Shown piece after piece: positions 1-9,384 of a stretch of 64,000 nucleotides of DNA (the stretch's first letter is position 1; each line of letters opens with the position of its first letter). The notes beneath the pieces were generated by a model. It was not told the DNA's origin. It ran no database searches and worked only from the letters and a program-made list of their open reading frames with translations. This stretch comes from Polynucleobacter sp. MWH-UH19D (GTDB lineage: Bacteria > Pseudomonadota > Gammaproteobacteria > Burkholderiales > Burkholderiaceae), in NCBI RefSeq assembly GCF_040409795.1, contig NZ_CP099571.1, positions 1,488,001 to 1,552,000 on the forward strand, given 5' to 3'. The translations under genes were made by a program, and so were the position numbers.

Positions 1-54
1 ATACTGCTTGAGCAGTGATAGCAATTAAGTGAAGCGCCGCGACTCATCATTAAC

Positions 55-1290
55 CTAAGATCTAGTCTTATCTACCCAGCCACTACGACGCTCATAGATG
101 ACAAATAAAACGCCCCAAACCACCACGGCCGCATAAGCCCAAACCCAGGCTACTGAAGATGAGCGCGAGCCCGCTATATCTAAGACAAAGCCAAAAATTG
201 CGGGGCCCATTAAGCCACCACCAAATCCCATCAATGAATGTAGACCCATCGCAGCACCCTTGATGTTTTCTTGTGCGCTAATCACTAACCCTGCAGTTAA
301 TGTTGAAGAATCAGCCATGATGAAAATAGCATGCCCAATCGCCAAGCAAACTATCAACCACCAAGAGTAACCAGTAGATAAAGCCAAAGCGATACCCATA
401 ACAGCACTGGTCAGCATCACAATACAAACCCACTTTTGTCGACCAACTCGCAAAGCGATTTCATTACCGAGAATGGAAGAAGGTACGCCAAAGAAATTAA
501 TTACCCCAGCTAATGTTGTAGCGGTTAAAAAGAAACTTTCTCCAGAGGCTGTTGCACAGAACGCAAAAAAAGCAACGATCCAACTTCTAGAAGCAAACAA
601 CTCAAGGGAATGCGCCGTATAACCAAAAATAAATCCCGATGCCTTTTTATCCATTAGGACCAGCTTCCATTTATCCACAGGAAATATGTCATGCAAACGA
701 ATGCGAATAGGTCCCTTCCACTTTTCATGTGCAAGCGGCGGGATACAGAAGAGCACGATTAAAAATGCTGAAAAAGGTCCTAGCGCAATAATTCCGAATA
801 CATAATGCCAGCCCAAGGAATTCAAAATCCACCCTGAGCAGAGATAAGAAAAACCCGTACCAATTCCAAAAAATGCTGTGTAAAAAGCAATATGCCTGGT
901 TAACTCCCCTGACTGGATACGATCAGACAGTATTTTTAGTCCAGGCATATAGGTTCCAGCAAGACCGGCACCATTGATCGACATAAATAACAGGGCAGTC
1001 CAAAAGTTATGCGCTAAGAAGCCCATGCCCAATAGACCTAAAGTTGCGGAAAGACCTCCAACCAAATACACCTTACGGGCATCAACGCGATCGGTCAGCG
1101 CTGTCGCCAGGGGCACCGCCAACATATAGCCAAAGAAAAAAGCGCTCGCAATTAAACCGGATTCAAGATTGCTTAAATGCCACTCCTCTTGTAAAGGAGC
1201 CAAGACTACGGCGTAGCAGGCAAAACCCAATAAGGCGCAGGTTTGCGCCATAAGCATAAAGGGGGTATAGCCGACCGATTTAAAGCGCAT
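55..1290 (-). CDS. MFS transporter
   Basis: A 411-residue, very hydrophobic protein with the length and spacing of a 12-helix major facilitator superfamily permease of the inner membrane. The loop after the second helix carries a motif-A-like sequence, DRVDARKVY, at residues 67-75, and the helices are rich in Gly, Ala and Phe. The start is the ATG at 1288-1290. It is divergent from the Bug receptor that starts at 1378, so the two may share a control region of about 90 bases. The substrate cannot be read from the sequence. An organic-anion or aromatic-acid transporter would suit the neighbouring binding-protein and catabolic genes, but that is inference. Confidence 0.85.
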   Translation of the reverse strand: MRFKSVGYTPFMLMAQTCALLGFACYAVVLAPLQEEWHLSNLESGLIASAFFFGYMLAVPLATALTDRVDARKVYLVGGLSATLGLLGMGFLAHNFWTALLFMSINGAGLAGTYMPGLKILSDRIQSGELTRHIAFYTAFFGIGTGFSYLCSGWILNSLGWHYVFGIIALGPFSAFLIVLFCIPPLAHEKWKGPIRIRLHDIFPVDKWKLVLMDKKASGFIFGYTAHSLELFASRSWIVAFFAFCATASGESFFLTATTLAGVINFFGVPSSILGNEIALRVGRQKWVCIVMLTSAVMGIALALSTGYSWWLIVCLAIGHAIFIMADSSTLTAGLVISAQENIKGAAMGLHSLMGFGGGLMGPAIFGFVLDIAGSRSSSVAWVWAYAAVVVWGVLFVIYERRSGWVDKTRS

Positions 1291-1377
1291 AAAGTACCGA
1301 TAAAAACGTCAGCTCATTCTACTCTCGCCCAGATGATCTAGACCCGCTACACTAATAAAAACGAGAACGGAGACCGT

Positions 1378-2346
1378 ATGAAAAACACAATCATTAAATA
1401 TCTTGCCATTGCATTATTTGTACTTGGCAGCCCGCTAACTTTTGCGGATAACTATCCCTCTAAGCCCATCAAGGCTATTGTTCCCTTTGCCCCAGGTAGT
1501 GCAACCGATCAAATAGGCCGAGCATTTGCCGCCAAGATGGCTGAATCCCTTGGTCAACCAGTGGTTGTCGAAAACCGACCTGGAGCAAACGGCATGATTG
1601 GCGCTGATGTAGTTGCCAAAGCACCCGCTGATGGCTACACCCTGCTGTTTGGAACCAATAGCACGAATGCCGCACTGAAGAGTTTAGTCAAGAATCTACC
1701 TTATAACCAAGATACGGCCTTTACACCCATTGGTTACTTTGGCTCAGTACCCCTCATTGTTGCAATCAATAACGATGTGCCAGCTAAATCATTAAATGGT
1801 TTTGTATCGATCGCTAAAGCTAATCCAGGGAAAATGACCTTCGCTTATGCCAGCACTTCTCAGCGAGTCTCTTCAGAAATGCTAGCGAATGATGCTGGCA
1901 TCAAAATGACTGGCGTCTCTTACAAGAGTGGTCCTAATGCGATGACTGATCTCATTGGTGGACAGGTAACCATGTTCACCGCAGACTTTGCTGTAACCCT
2001 GCCACAGGTTCAGGCGGGAAAAATTCGGGGGCTAGCAGTAACCTCGTTAAAGCGCTCACCAGCAATCCCTGAATTACCAACCGTGAATGAAGCGTTAGGC
2101 ATTAAAAATTATGAATTGATTGCTTTCTTTGCCGCTTTTGGGCCAGCAGGAATGCCCAAAGACATCGTTATGAAACTCAACAAAGCTATTAACGATGCAG
2201 CTAAATCAAAAGAATTAACAGAGCGCTTTGCCTCTTTAGGATTTGAGACGCAACCTGGCAGCCCTGAGGCGCTAGATCAAAAAATTAAGTTTGAAACTAT
2301 AAAGTGGGCTAAAGCAATTAAAGCTGCTGGCATGGAAGCAGAGTAA
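1378..2346 (+). CDS. Bug-family (TctC) substrate-binding protein
   Basis: A 322-residue periplasmic receptor of the tripartite tricarboxylate transporter family. It has an N-terminal signal peptide, probably cut after Ala23, followed by the YPSKPIKAIVPFAPG start typical of Bug proteins and the family motif VVENRPGANG at residues 63-72. A GGAG ribosome-binding site sits 6 bases before the ATG. Bug proteins bind carboxylates or other small acids in the periplasm. No TctA or TctB membrane subunits are in the window, so it is an orphan receptor, as is common in Burkholderiales. It is convergent with the AtuA-type operon, with a gap of only 6 bases. The ligand is unknown. Confidence 0.9.
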   Translation: MKNTIIKYLAIALFVLGSPLTFADNYPSKPIKAIVPFAPGSATDQIGRAFAAKMAESLGQPVVVENRPGANGMIGADVVAKAPADGYTLLFGTNSTNAALKSLVKNLPYNQDTAFTPIGYFGSVPLIVAINNDVPAKSLNGFVSIAKANPGKMTFAYASTSQRVSSEMLANDAGIKMTGVSYKSGPNAMTDLIGGQVTMFTADFAVTLPQVQAGKIRGLAVTSLKRSPAIPELPTVNEALGIKNYELIAFFAAFGPAGMPKDIVMKLNKAINDAAKSKELTERFASLGFETQPGSPEALDQKIKFETIKWAKAIKAAGMEAE

Positions 2347-2352
2347 AAACTT

Positions 2353-2676
2353 TTAGCTTGCATCAATTTCCATGGATAAGAGCCAATAAGAAAGGCTCTT
2401 ACCATGAGAATCCAAATTTAAAGAAAGATTGACGCCACCATCTAATAAGTCGTCAATAACAAAATTGAGTGCCTGCAAATTAGGTAAGTCATAACGCTTT
2501 ACCGCACTAGGATGACGAAATCCAAAATGGGCTTTAACCTTCTCTTCTGTTAATTCTCTTTGCAAGATAGAAAAGTCTTCTTGCCGATACGCAATCACGC
2601 TGATATTTGAGCGAGATCCTTTATCTCCCGTGCGAGCATGGGCAATTTGATGAAGAGGCGTTAGATGTTTTTTCAT
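2353..2676 (-). CDS. AtuA-associated small protein
   Basis: A 107-residue protein starting with the HARTGDKGSRSNISVIAY stretch characteristic of the small domain that follows AtuA/DUF1446 proteins, either as a separate gene or fused to their C terminus. Its start overlaps the stop of the upstream AtuA-like gene by 4 bases, so the two are probably translationally coupled and act as one enzyme. The family is linked to acyclic terpene (citronellol, geraniol) and acyl-CoA catabolism in Pseudomonas, but its chemistry is poorly defined. Here it ends an operon with a dioxygenase and a Bug receptor, which suggests a role in breaking down a small organic acid. Confidence 0.8.
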   Translation of the reverse strand: MKKHLTPLHQIAHARTGDKGSRSNISVIAYRQEDFSILQRELTEEKVKAHFGFRHPSAVKRYDLPNLQALNFVIDDLLDGGVNLSLNLDSHGKSLSYWLLSMEIDAS

Positions 2677-4046
2677 TTGTCATCCCGCTCTGCATAAAAA
2701 ACATACGAGGGCTTTATTTCCGCCCGAGGAATCAGGGCAACGAGAGTATTGAGCCTTGGCTTAAGGCTGGTTCTCACACCACCACCGCCAGCCGGACCGC
2801 ACGTATACAAAGCAGTGACTTCAAGACACACTCGCATGGCAAGCTGCCGGTCCTGATGAGCTGCAGCAACGCGAAGGCGGATATCTTCGTAAGTATTTGA
2901 AGTATTTAATACAGGACCTTCGCCAGCATCACTGGCAAAGATACTAGACGATCCAATGAAGTCGATTCTAAGAATCAAGTCTTTACCAATTCGTTCACGA
3001 ATAATTTGCGCCGCTAATTGTGCACGCTCAAGAGCGTGATGCCCCGCATATGAAATCTCAGCCTCAGCTAACCAACCACCATCAATGCAAATATTTGCTT
3101 TTAGGCAATCTGGTTTTGGGTGTCCTTTGACTCCAGATAACTGAACGCAGTCATTTCCCAGATCATGAATTTGGGCCGCAGTAATGTCAGCAACCACATC
3201 GGGAGTCAAATATGCGGCAGGATCATGTAGCTCATAGAGCAACTGCTCCGTTACCGTTAAGCGATTAACAATGCCGCCACTACCCTCAGGCTTTGTAACG
3301 CAAATATTGCCTTGTGAATCAAACTCCACAATTGGAAAACCAACGTTACTTAAGTTAGGCACATCTTTGTACCCTGGATCTGAAAAATATCCACCAGTAA
3401 CTTGTGCACCACATTCCAGCAAATGCCCAGCCATAGTGGCGCTTGCCAAGAAATTCCAATCATCCCAGCGCTTTTTGAAATAAGCCATCAGTGGTCCTAC
3501 AGTAAGCGCAGGATCAGCAACACGGCCAGTCACCACAATTTGAGCACCAGCATTCAGTGCGTCTGCAATTTCTTTAGCTCCAAGGTACACATTTGCGCTA
3601 ACCATTTGACTACGTTCCAATAGCGCTCGATCTAACTCTGTAAGATGCGTTTCAATGATGCTGTGATATTCAACTCCAGAAATATCATCACCCAAGACCA
3701 CTGCAATCTTTAATTCTGGTAGGTTTTTTTGTTTTGCTAAGCGCGCAATCACAGAAGCTGCAGCATAGGGATTAGCAGCACCAAAATTACCAACAATCGG
3801 AATGCCCGCCGTTACACAATCAGACAAAATGGGCTCAATCATTTCTTCAAGCAAAGGCTCATAGCCCAATTGATTATTTTGTCGGCGCTCTAACTGAGCA
3901 AGAGCTAAAGTTCTTTCGGCCAGACTTTCAAAAATAAGGCAGGCTGGGCCACCATGATGCATCAATGAATTAACTAGCGGCTTTGCAACCCCTAAACGAT
4001 CGCCTGAGAAACCAGCAGCGCAAGCTACGCGATAAATTTCTGACAC
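2673..4046 (-). CDS. AtuA-family (DUF1446) acyl-CoA catabolism protein
   Basis: A 457-residue protein of the AtuA/DUF1446 family. Characteristic stretches include GFSGDRLG near the N terminus, a central VTGRVADPALTVGPL and a C-terminal CGPAGGGGVR. The start codon is GTG at 4044-4046 with a poor ribosome-binding site, and it follows the dioxygenase stop by 12 bases. In Pseudomonas atuA belongs to the acyclic terpene utilisation cluster with a geranyl-CoA carboxylase, but none of the other atu genes are here. A terpene role is therefore not supported, and a related hydration or lyase step on another acyl-CoA is as likely. Confidence 0.8.
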   Translation of the reverse strand: MSEIYRVACAAGFSGDRLGVAKPLVNSLMHHGGPACLIFESLAERTLALAQLERRQNNQLGYEPLLEEMIEPILSDCVTAGIPIVGNFGAANPYAAASVIARLAKQKNLPELKIAVVLGDDISGVEYHSIIETHLTELDRALLERSQMVSANVYLGAKEIADALNAGAQIVVTGRVADPALTVGPLMAYFKKRWDDWNFLASATMAGHLLECGAQVTGGYFSDPGYKDVPNLSNVGFPIVEFDSQGNICVTKPEGSGGIVNRLTVTEQLLYELHDPAAYLTPDVVADITAAQIHDLGNDCVQLSGVKGHPKPDCLKANICIDGGWLAEAEISYAGHHALERAQLAAQIIRERIGKDLILRIDFIGSSSIFASDAGEGPVLNTSNTYEDIRLRVAAAHQDRQLAMRVCLEVTALYTCGPAGGGGVRTSLKPRLNTLVALIPRAEIKPSYVFYAERDDK

Positions 4047-4058
4047 GATTAAATCAAA

Positions 4059-4814
4059 TTATTGTTGACTGCGGTTGGGAGAGTCTTGAAAACCATTAGA
4101 TCTGAATGTAAGAACCAAAGTATCACGGTATCCGTAATCCGCAAGAGGCTGAATCGGGGTAGATTCATGAATCATGCGCTCGTCATTCATTAATAGCAAA
4201 GACCATGGCTGAGTTAATGTAAACCGCAATCCAGCAGAACCTTTTGCATCGAAGATTCGGGTTTCGCCACCCTTAATACCCACGCGATCCAACAGAAAGA
4301 CCGCAACAAAATCTACTCCATCGCGGTGAGCGCCTTCCGGTGTTGGACGACCAATTCCATCAGCAGTATCAATTCTGAACTGATGCGCCTCAACAAACCA
4401 TGTCTTTACGGGCTTTAAACCGCTCAAAAGATTCGCAAGACCAAGAAGTACGCTCTGCCAAGCTGAATCATTTAACACCACTGGAAGAATTGGCTCAAAC
4501 CAACGCTCTATCCCACCATGTAAGGCGTTGTAGTCAAGGGATTGCCAATGGGCACGATGGGGCACCAAATTCAGGGTTTGATTTTGAATCTCCAGGCTAG
4601 CGTGACGACGAAAACGATAACGACCCCCATCTTTAAGATAGGGGTCTCGTGGCAAACCTTCCCAATATTGCGAGAGATTCTCCAAACTTGCTAGTGGCAC
4701 ACCACTAATTTCTGCAACCGTTTCAGACGAAGCCACTACATAACCATTGCGACTCAAGGCTTGAGCAATTTCTTTTGCTGGAGTCAGCTTAGGTGAAAGA
4801 ATAGTGGCATTCAT
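4059..4814 (-). CDS. 2-oxoglutarate/Fe(II) dioxygenase family protein
   Basis: A 251-residue protein resembling the 2OG-Fe dioxygenase family (PF10014), which includes amino-acid hydroxylases such as isoleucine dioxygenase. The iron-binding facial triad is visible as His163-x-Asp165 and His216, with a downstream Arg230 suited to holding 2-oxoglutarate. A longer frame runs back to 4883 but overlaps the upstream receptor gene; the ATG at 4812-4814 removes the overlap and is chosen here. It sits in an operon between a Bug receptor and the AtuA-type pair. Its substrate is unknown; a small amino or hydroxy acid taken up through the receptor is an inference. Confidence 0.8.
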   Translation of the reverse strand: MNATILSPKLTPAKEIAQALSRNGYVVASSETVAEISGVPLASLENLSQYWEGLPRDPYLKDGGRYRFRRHASLEIQNQTLNLVPHRAHWQSLDYNALHGGIERWFEPILPVVLNDSAWQSVLLGLANLLSGLKPVKTWFVEAHQFRIDTADGIGRPTPEGAHRDGVDFVAVFLLDRVGIKGGETRIFDAKGSAGLRFTLTQPWSLLLMNDERMIHESTPIQPLADYGYRDTLVLTFRSNGFQDSPNRSQQ

Positions 4815-4840
4815 GGATTGATTGTAGGACAAGCAAGCAT

Positions 4841-5809
4841 TTAATCGAGTTGAGCGCCTGATGCCTTCACTATTTTTGCCCACTTAGATAACTCATCCTT
4901 GAGTAACCCTGGAAGTTTTGCAGGAGGTACTGGGCTTAAATCCAAACCTTGCGCGATTAATTTCTCACGTACATCCGGCTTAGCCATTGACTTATCCATT
5001 GCAATCTGAATTTTCTTCACTACATCAGGTGGGGTGCCAATTGGAGCAAATAATGCAACCCAAACCTCCCCCACACAATCAGGGTATGTCTCTGCAATCG
5101 TAGGAATCTCAGGCGCTGCACTAGAGCGTTTTGCCGAGCTAATTGCAATTGCTTGAAGCTTGCCAGCTTTAATGTAGTTCAATGCAGACGGCAAGCTAGC
5201 AAACGCCAAAGGAACTTGACCACCAAGAACATCATTAATTGCAGGCGCCACACCTTTGTAGGGAATGTGCTGCATGTCTACGCCGGCACTGGTATTTAGC
5301 ATCGCACCCAAAAGATGGCTAATGGTTCCATTACCAGCGGAAGCATAAGATAACTCACCTGGTTTCTTTTTGGCGGCAGCAATCACCTCTGCCAAGGTCT
5401 TATATGGTGAGCCAGGTGGCGATACTAAAACATATGGCGTTGCCCCAATGTAGTACAGAGGCACAAAATCATTTACAGGATCAAAACCCGGATTCTTATA
5501 CAAAACAGGATTGATAGCCTGAGCGCTATTAATTGTGAGCAATAAGGTGTAGCCATCTTTTGCAGATCGAGCAACACTTTGCGTACCAATATTGCCTCCA
5601 GCCCCTGGGCGATTTTCAACCACTACTGAGCCGCCTATCGCGTCGCCAAATGCTGGCGCAATCAAGCGCGCCACAATATCATTCGTTCCTCCCGCTGCTT
5701 GAGGAACCACCAAAGAAATTGGCTTGTTGGGATACGGTTGTGCAGCCAAAGATACCGAAAGAATTAAGCCACTCATCAGAACGGCAACTTTCATCATGAA
5801 TTTATGCAT
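4841..5809 (-). CDS. Bug-family (TctC) substrate-binding protein
   Basis: A second 322-residue Bug receptor, clearly a paralogue of the one at 1378-2346. It has a signal peptide probably cut after Ala23, then QPYPNKPISLVVPQAAGG and the family motif VVENRPGAGGNIGT. The ATG at 5807-5809 is preceded by AGGAGAC. It is the first gene of a leftward operon with the dioxygenase and the AtuA-type pair, which suggests it delivers the substrate these enzymes handle. No cognate membrane components are present in the window. Confidence 0.9.
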   Translation of the reverse strand: MHKFMMKVAVLMSGLILSVSLAAQPYPNKPISLVVPQAAGGTNDIVARLIAPAFGDAIGGSVVVENRPGAGGNIGTQSVARSAKDGYTLLLTINSAQAINPVLYKNPGFDPVNDFVPLYYIGATPYVLVSPPGSPYKTLAEVIAAAKKKPGELSYASAGNGTISHLLGAMLNTSAGVDMQHIPYKGVAPAINDVLGGQVPLAFASLPSALNYIKAGKLQAIAISSAKRSSAAPEIPTIAETYPDCVGEVWVALFAPIGTPPDVVKKIQIAMDKSMAKPDVREKLIAQGLDLSPVPPAKLPGLLKDELSKWAKIVKASGAQLD

Positions 5810-5872
5810 TACCTTGTCTCCTACTTTTTATTATGAAATCTGTCGCAATACAAACGCCCTACCAATGTTGCA

Positions 5873-7177
5873 CTACGTATACAAGTGGCTCAAACGCGCT
5901 CGAACATCACCTACGTGACTTTTTAGATCGTACAACTCTTTAGAATCCATCATGGAAACCTTGATGTTGTTAACACGACGCTCAATATCCTCTAGATCCA
6001 GACGATTCTTATTCTTTAACTCAGGATTTAGGGCATTTTTTTCAAGCGCCCTTAACTCAGCATAAACCTGAGCCAACTTGAGACGCAGCAAGAAATTTTT
6101 TGCTGACGGAATATAGGTAAATAGTGGAATCAGGATCACCAACAGCGGAATTACGATCTTCACAAAGCGCCCGACCCAAACGGCAGTCCAGAATGGTAGA
6201 TGGCGATGTAAAAAAGATGGGCCATCTTTTAAATAAATTTCTGCATCTACATGCAATGGAAAATCCATACCAACGCCAGAAGGAAACTCACCCGGCTTTT
6301 GCAAGCGAGAATACGATTTCAGAATATCGTATGAGGCGCTCAACATCAGTGAAATCATTGCTGGGCTCACATTGCCATGCGTTACTAAAGTAGCTGTTGG
6401 TGCGATCACCTGAATATCTTGCCTGGGAATATCGTGCTCAATGCTCAGCAGACCCCTTGGGACATTCACTTTGGATAAATATGTCAAGCTACGTGTATAG
6501 GCATCAGCTTGATCAAAGCTCATTAAGCGAATGCCAGGAATGTCATAGAATTTCTGCAAAATGGGGGCCTCAGCTGCGGCCACGATAAACACTGCATCGA
6601 GCTCGCCATTTTTAAGCTTAGCTAATGCTTGATCTGGCTTTAACTTTTCACCGCGAATCTCATCTTCTTTAATACCGCTGATTTTGAGCAAAGCCGTACT
6701 TAAGGCAAGCGTGCCGCTGCCCTCGTTACCTATGGCAACCCGCTTACCCTTGAGCTGACCTAATACTTGCAGGCGTCCGCCCTCACCCTTGAATCCAGAC
6801 TCGCGATACCAAACCCAAACAGGCTCATAAAACATGCCAGCAATAGAAACCAGGCTGGGATACTTATTAACATCAGCAACACCACCTTGCACCATCGCAA
6901 AATTGACGCCAGATTTTGGATCATTCAATAAACCCAAGTTATCAATCGTTCCGCCAGTGGACTTTACTACTAGATTGACACCATCCTTGGCAACCTCTTC
7001 TTTTAGACGCTCACCAAATTGGTAGTAAAGACCTGTCGGAAATCCCGTGGCCATCTCAATTACCTTTGGTGGTGGTGGCACCAGAATCCATAACACCGCA
7101 AAAATGGCAACCAATAGCACACAGAAACCCGCCACTATTGCAAAGGGGTTGTAAAAATGTTTTTTATAGGTTGTCAT
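5873..7177 (-). CDS. TAXI-family TRAP-type solute-binding protein, membrane anchored
   Basis: A 434-residue protein of the TAXI (TRAP-associated extracytoplasmic immunogenic) family. An N-terminal membrane segment (about residues 12-32) is followed by the EMATGFPTGLYYQFGERL start of the binding fold. Unusually, a second membrane helix lies around residues 335-355, followed by a charged, helical C-terminal tail of some 75 residues. It follows ccmI by only 17 bases and reads the same way, so it is probably the last gene of the cytochrome c maturation operon. No TRAP permease lies nearby. Its ligand, and any part in cytochrome c maturation, are unknown. Confidence 0.8.
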   Translation of the reverse strand: MTTYKKHFYNPFAIVAGFCVLLVAIFAVLWILVPPPPKVIEMATGFPTGLYYQFGERLKEEVAKDGVNLVVKSTGGTIDNLGLLNDPKSGVNFAMVQGGVADVNKYPSLVSIAGMFYEPVWVWYRESGFKGEGGRLQVLGQLKGKRVAIGNEGSGTLALSTALLKISGIKEDEIRGEKLKPDQALAKLKNGELDAVFIVAAAEAPILQKFYDIPGIRLMSFDQADAYTRSLTYLSKVNVPRGLLSIEHDIPRQDIQVIAPTATLVTHGNVSPAMISLMLSASYDILKSYSRLQKPGEFPSGVGMDFPLHVDAEIYLKDGPSFLHRHLPFWTAVWVGRFVKIVIPLLVILIPLFTYIPSAKNFLLRLKLAQVYAELRALEKNALNPELKNKNRLDLEDIERRVNNIKVSMMDSKELYDLKSHVGDVRARLSHLYT

Positions 7178-7194
7178 AGTTTGAGATTTGGTGA

Positions 7195-8379
7195 TTACGG
7201 ATAAACTTGATTAACCAATATACGCACATTAGAAGAACCAAGCTTTACAGTCTGAATTGCTGATATCAAATCGCCCGACTCAAGCTTAGCCATACCAGTC
7301 TTGGAAACTCTAACTTCTATAGTAACTTCTGGAAGCTCAGAAATCCGCATATTGGGATTCATGGCCAAGGAATCATCTAATACAAAATTAAATGGGAACT
7401 GAGTGACAGGCACCTTCAACACCGCTACCGGCATCCGTTCGCCCGGCTTTCTTGCAATAACCATCAACGTATCACCAGGCTTGAGCTTGGACTTTAGGTC
7501 TGCAGATAACTCAACTTGACCGCTGATTGATTTTCCCGTTGCCACAGGCGCGGCAATTGACCCACCCTTAGAACGCGCTTCTTCAATTGAAGTGGCAATC
7601 GCACGCGCCTCCTCAGAATTGGGCGGCAATAATTTAGCCAGTCTTTCCCACGTCTGCACTGCAGAAGAATAATTTCCATTTGTAAAAGCAGCTGTACCGG
7701 AGAGCCATAATGCCAATAGATTATTTGGGTCTAATTTGAGGGCTTGCTGAATTAATTGCATTGGCTTGCCAACAAAACTTCCCTTAGCAACGCCCACCAA
7801 TACATCAGCATACTCAGCTAACAGCTCGGGATCATCATTAATAAAGTTACCAGCACGCGCATATGCTTTTGCTGCTTCTTCGTTGCGTCCCAAGATTCGA
7901 TAGGAACGAGCTAACATTGCCCACCCTTTAAGATTATTAGGATCTTTTTCCATCTTGAGCGCAAAATCAGCAACCATCTGCTCTACGCCTGCTTGAGTCA
8001 TTGGCTTTTGTTGATTGTTTTGTGCCACTCGAAATGCATCACCCAACCCGAGATACAAACCCGAAGACACAAGCACAATAAATACACTCAGGCCAATGAT
8101 GACTTTTTTAGTAGAGCCCATGATTGCTTTGTCGTCTTCGACCTCGGCATCCTGAAATAAACGCTGACGCATCTCGGCATGACTAATTTCATACTCCTGA
8201 GCATCAATTTTTCCAGCAGCGCGTTCTGCTGCTAATTTTTCCAATTCTTCTTGGTAAATAGCAGCATTCATTTGGCGACGTGACGTACTTTCGCCTCCTT
8301 TGCCAAATATCAATGGCTTAAGAAGCAACACCAAAACAATTACTAATAGAAGAATTGCAGGAATGAAAAAGCTGATCAT
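7195..8379 (-). CDS. ccmI: Cytochrome c maturation protein CcmI
   Basis: A 394-residue membrane protein with two N-terminal helices (about residues 3-20 and 93-110), a charged segment between them, and a TPR-like region around residues 135-270. A C-terminal periplasmic domain follows. CcmI is the chaperone that holds apocytochrome c by its C-terminal helix and presents it to the CcmF/CcmH haem ligation complex. It follows ccmH by 4 bases. The bipartite layout is that of full-length CcmI rather than the shorter fused CcmH of enterobacteria. Confidence 0.88.
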   Translation of the reverse strand: MISFFIPAILLLVIVLVLLLKPLIFGKGGESTSRRQMNAAIYQEELEKLAAERAAGKIDAQEYEISHAEMRQRLFQDAEVEDDKAIMGSTKKVIIGLSVFIVLVSSGLYLGLGDAFRVAQNNQQKPMTQAGVEQMVADFALKMEKDPNNLKGWAMLARSYRILGRNEEAAKAYARAGNFINDDPELLAEYADVLVGVAKGSFVGKPMQLIQQALKLDPNNLLALWLSGTAAFTNGNYSSAVQTWERLAKLLPPNSEEARAIATSIEEARSKGGSIAAPVATGKSISGQVELSADLKSKLKPGDTLMVIARKPGERMPVAVLKVPVTQFPFNFVLDDSLAMNPNMRISELPEVTIEVRVSKTGMAKLESGDLISAIQTVKLGSSNVRILVNQVYP

Positions 8380-8383
8380 GAGG

Positions 8384-8857
8384 TTAATCCTGCCTGCCCT
8401 TAGAGAGAGTATTTAAAAGCGCATCAATTTTTTTATTTTCTTCAGCCGTGAGATCTGTTGTGACCACACTCGCATTGCGACGACGTAAATAAGAAAATAA
8501 AAATCCAATACCAATTAATAAGATAACAAATGGGCCAATCCAAAGCAGCCAGGTAATCGGCTTAACGGGTGGACGATAGAGCACAAAATCACCATAACGC
8601 TCAACCATAAAACTACGAATCTGCTCATCACTCTTACCTTCTTTAATGAGCGTGCGAATTTCCCTGCGAAGATCATTTGCAAGATCGGATCGAGAGCCTG
8701 CTAAAGATTCATTCTGACAAACTAAACAACGCATTTCCTCGGAAATACTGATTAAGCGCTGCTCTGTTACAGGATCATCTACTAATGGTGCAGCATCATT
8801 TGCATACGAAAATTTCAATATAAAAAATGAAGCTATCGTCAAGAAAACATATTTCAT
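8384..8857 (-). CDS. ccmH: Cytochrome c maturation protein CcmH
   Basis: A 157-residue protein with a signal sequence, the hallmark RCLVCQN motif (Cys44 and Cys47) and a membrane helix around residues 100-120. CcmH is the periplasmic-facing thiol protein that keeps the CXXCH motif of apocytochrome c reduced for haem attachment, working with CcmG and CcmF. The start overlaps the end of ccmG by 4 bases. The length matches the short CcmH/CcmL form, consistent with a separate ccmI downstream. Confidence 0.93.
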   Translation of the reverse strand: MKYVFLTIASFFILKFSYANDAAPLVDDPVTEQRLISISEEMRCLVCQNESLAGSRSDLANDLRREIRTLIKEGKSDEQIRSFMVERYGDFVLYRPPVKPITWLLWIGPFVILLIGIGFLFSYLRRRNASVVTTDLTAEENKKIDALLNTLSKGRQD

Positions 8858-9384
8858 GATTTCTTTAACTCACGAATTAATGGGTACATTTTTTCATTTA
8901 AAACCTGCATCGTGATCGGACCAATGTGCTTGAACCGGATGATGCCAGCCTGATCGATGATGTATGTTTCGGGAACACCATACACCCCATAATCAATGCC
9001 TACTCGACCATTGCCATCAAATGCTGAGAGCACATAAGGATCACCTTGGCGTTGCAGCATTGCTAATGCATCTTCGCGCTTATCCTTGTAATCCAAGCCA
9101 ATCACTGGCGCTTGATTTGATTTTGCCAACTCAACTAATACTGGATGCTCTTCACGACAGGCAACACACCATGAAGCCCAAACATTCAGTATCCAAACCT
9201 GCCCTTTCATACTAGCTGGCGAGAAGGTTTTATTCGGTTGAGCTAATTGGGCGACTTCAAAAGCTGGGGCTGGCTTATTGATCAGCGGCGAAGGCACTTC
9301 ACGCGGATCTCGATTAAGCCCGATCCCTAAAAAAACTACTAAAACAATAAATAAAATTAATGGAATTAAAAATTTAGCTTTCAT
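8854..9384 (-). CDS. ccmG: Thiol:disulfide interchange protein CcmG/DsbE
   Basis: A 176-residue membrane-anchored thioredoxin-fold protein. One N-terminal helix (about residues 5-22) is followed by the active site WASWCVACREEHP with Cys73 and Cys76, and by the GVYGVPETYIID segment containing the cis-proline. CcmG reduces CcmH or apocytochrome c in the periplasm. It overlaps ccmF by 4 bases on one side and ccmH by 4 on the other, as in classic System I operons. Confidence 0.93.
   Translation of the reverse strand: MKAKFLIPLILFIVLVVFLGIGLNRDPREVPSPLINKPAPAFEVAQLAQPNKTFSPASMKGQVWILNVWASWCVACREEHPVLVELAKSNQAPVIGLDYKDKREDALAMLQRQGDPYVLSAFDGNGRVGIDYGVYGVPETYIIDQAGIIRFKHIGPITMQVLNEKMYPLIRELKKS

Noticed and set aside
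2673..4046. Terpene degradation pathway from the AtuA-type gene
   Set aside because: No geranyl-CoA carboxylase or other atu genes are present.
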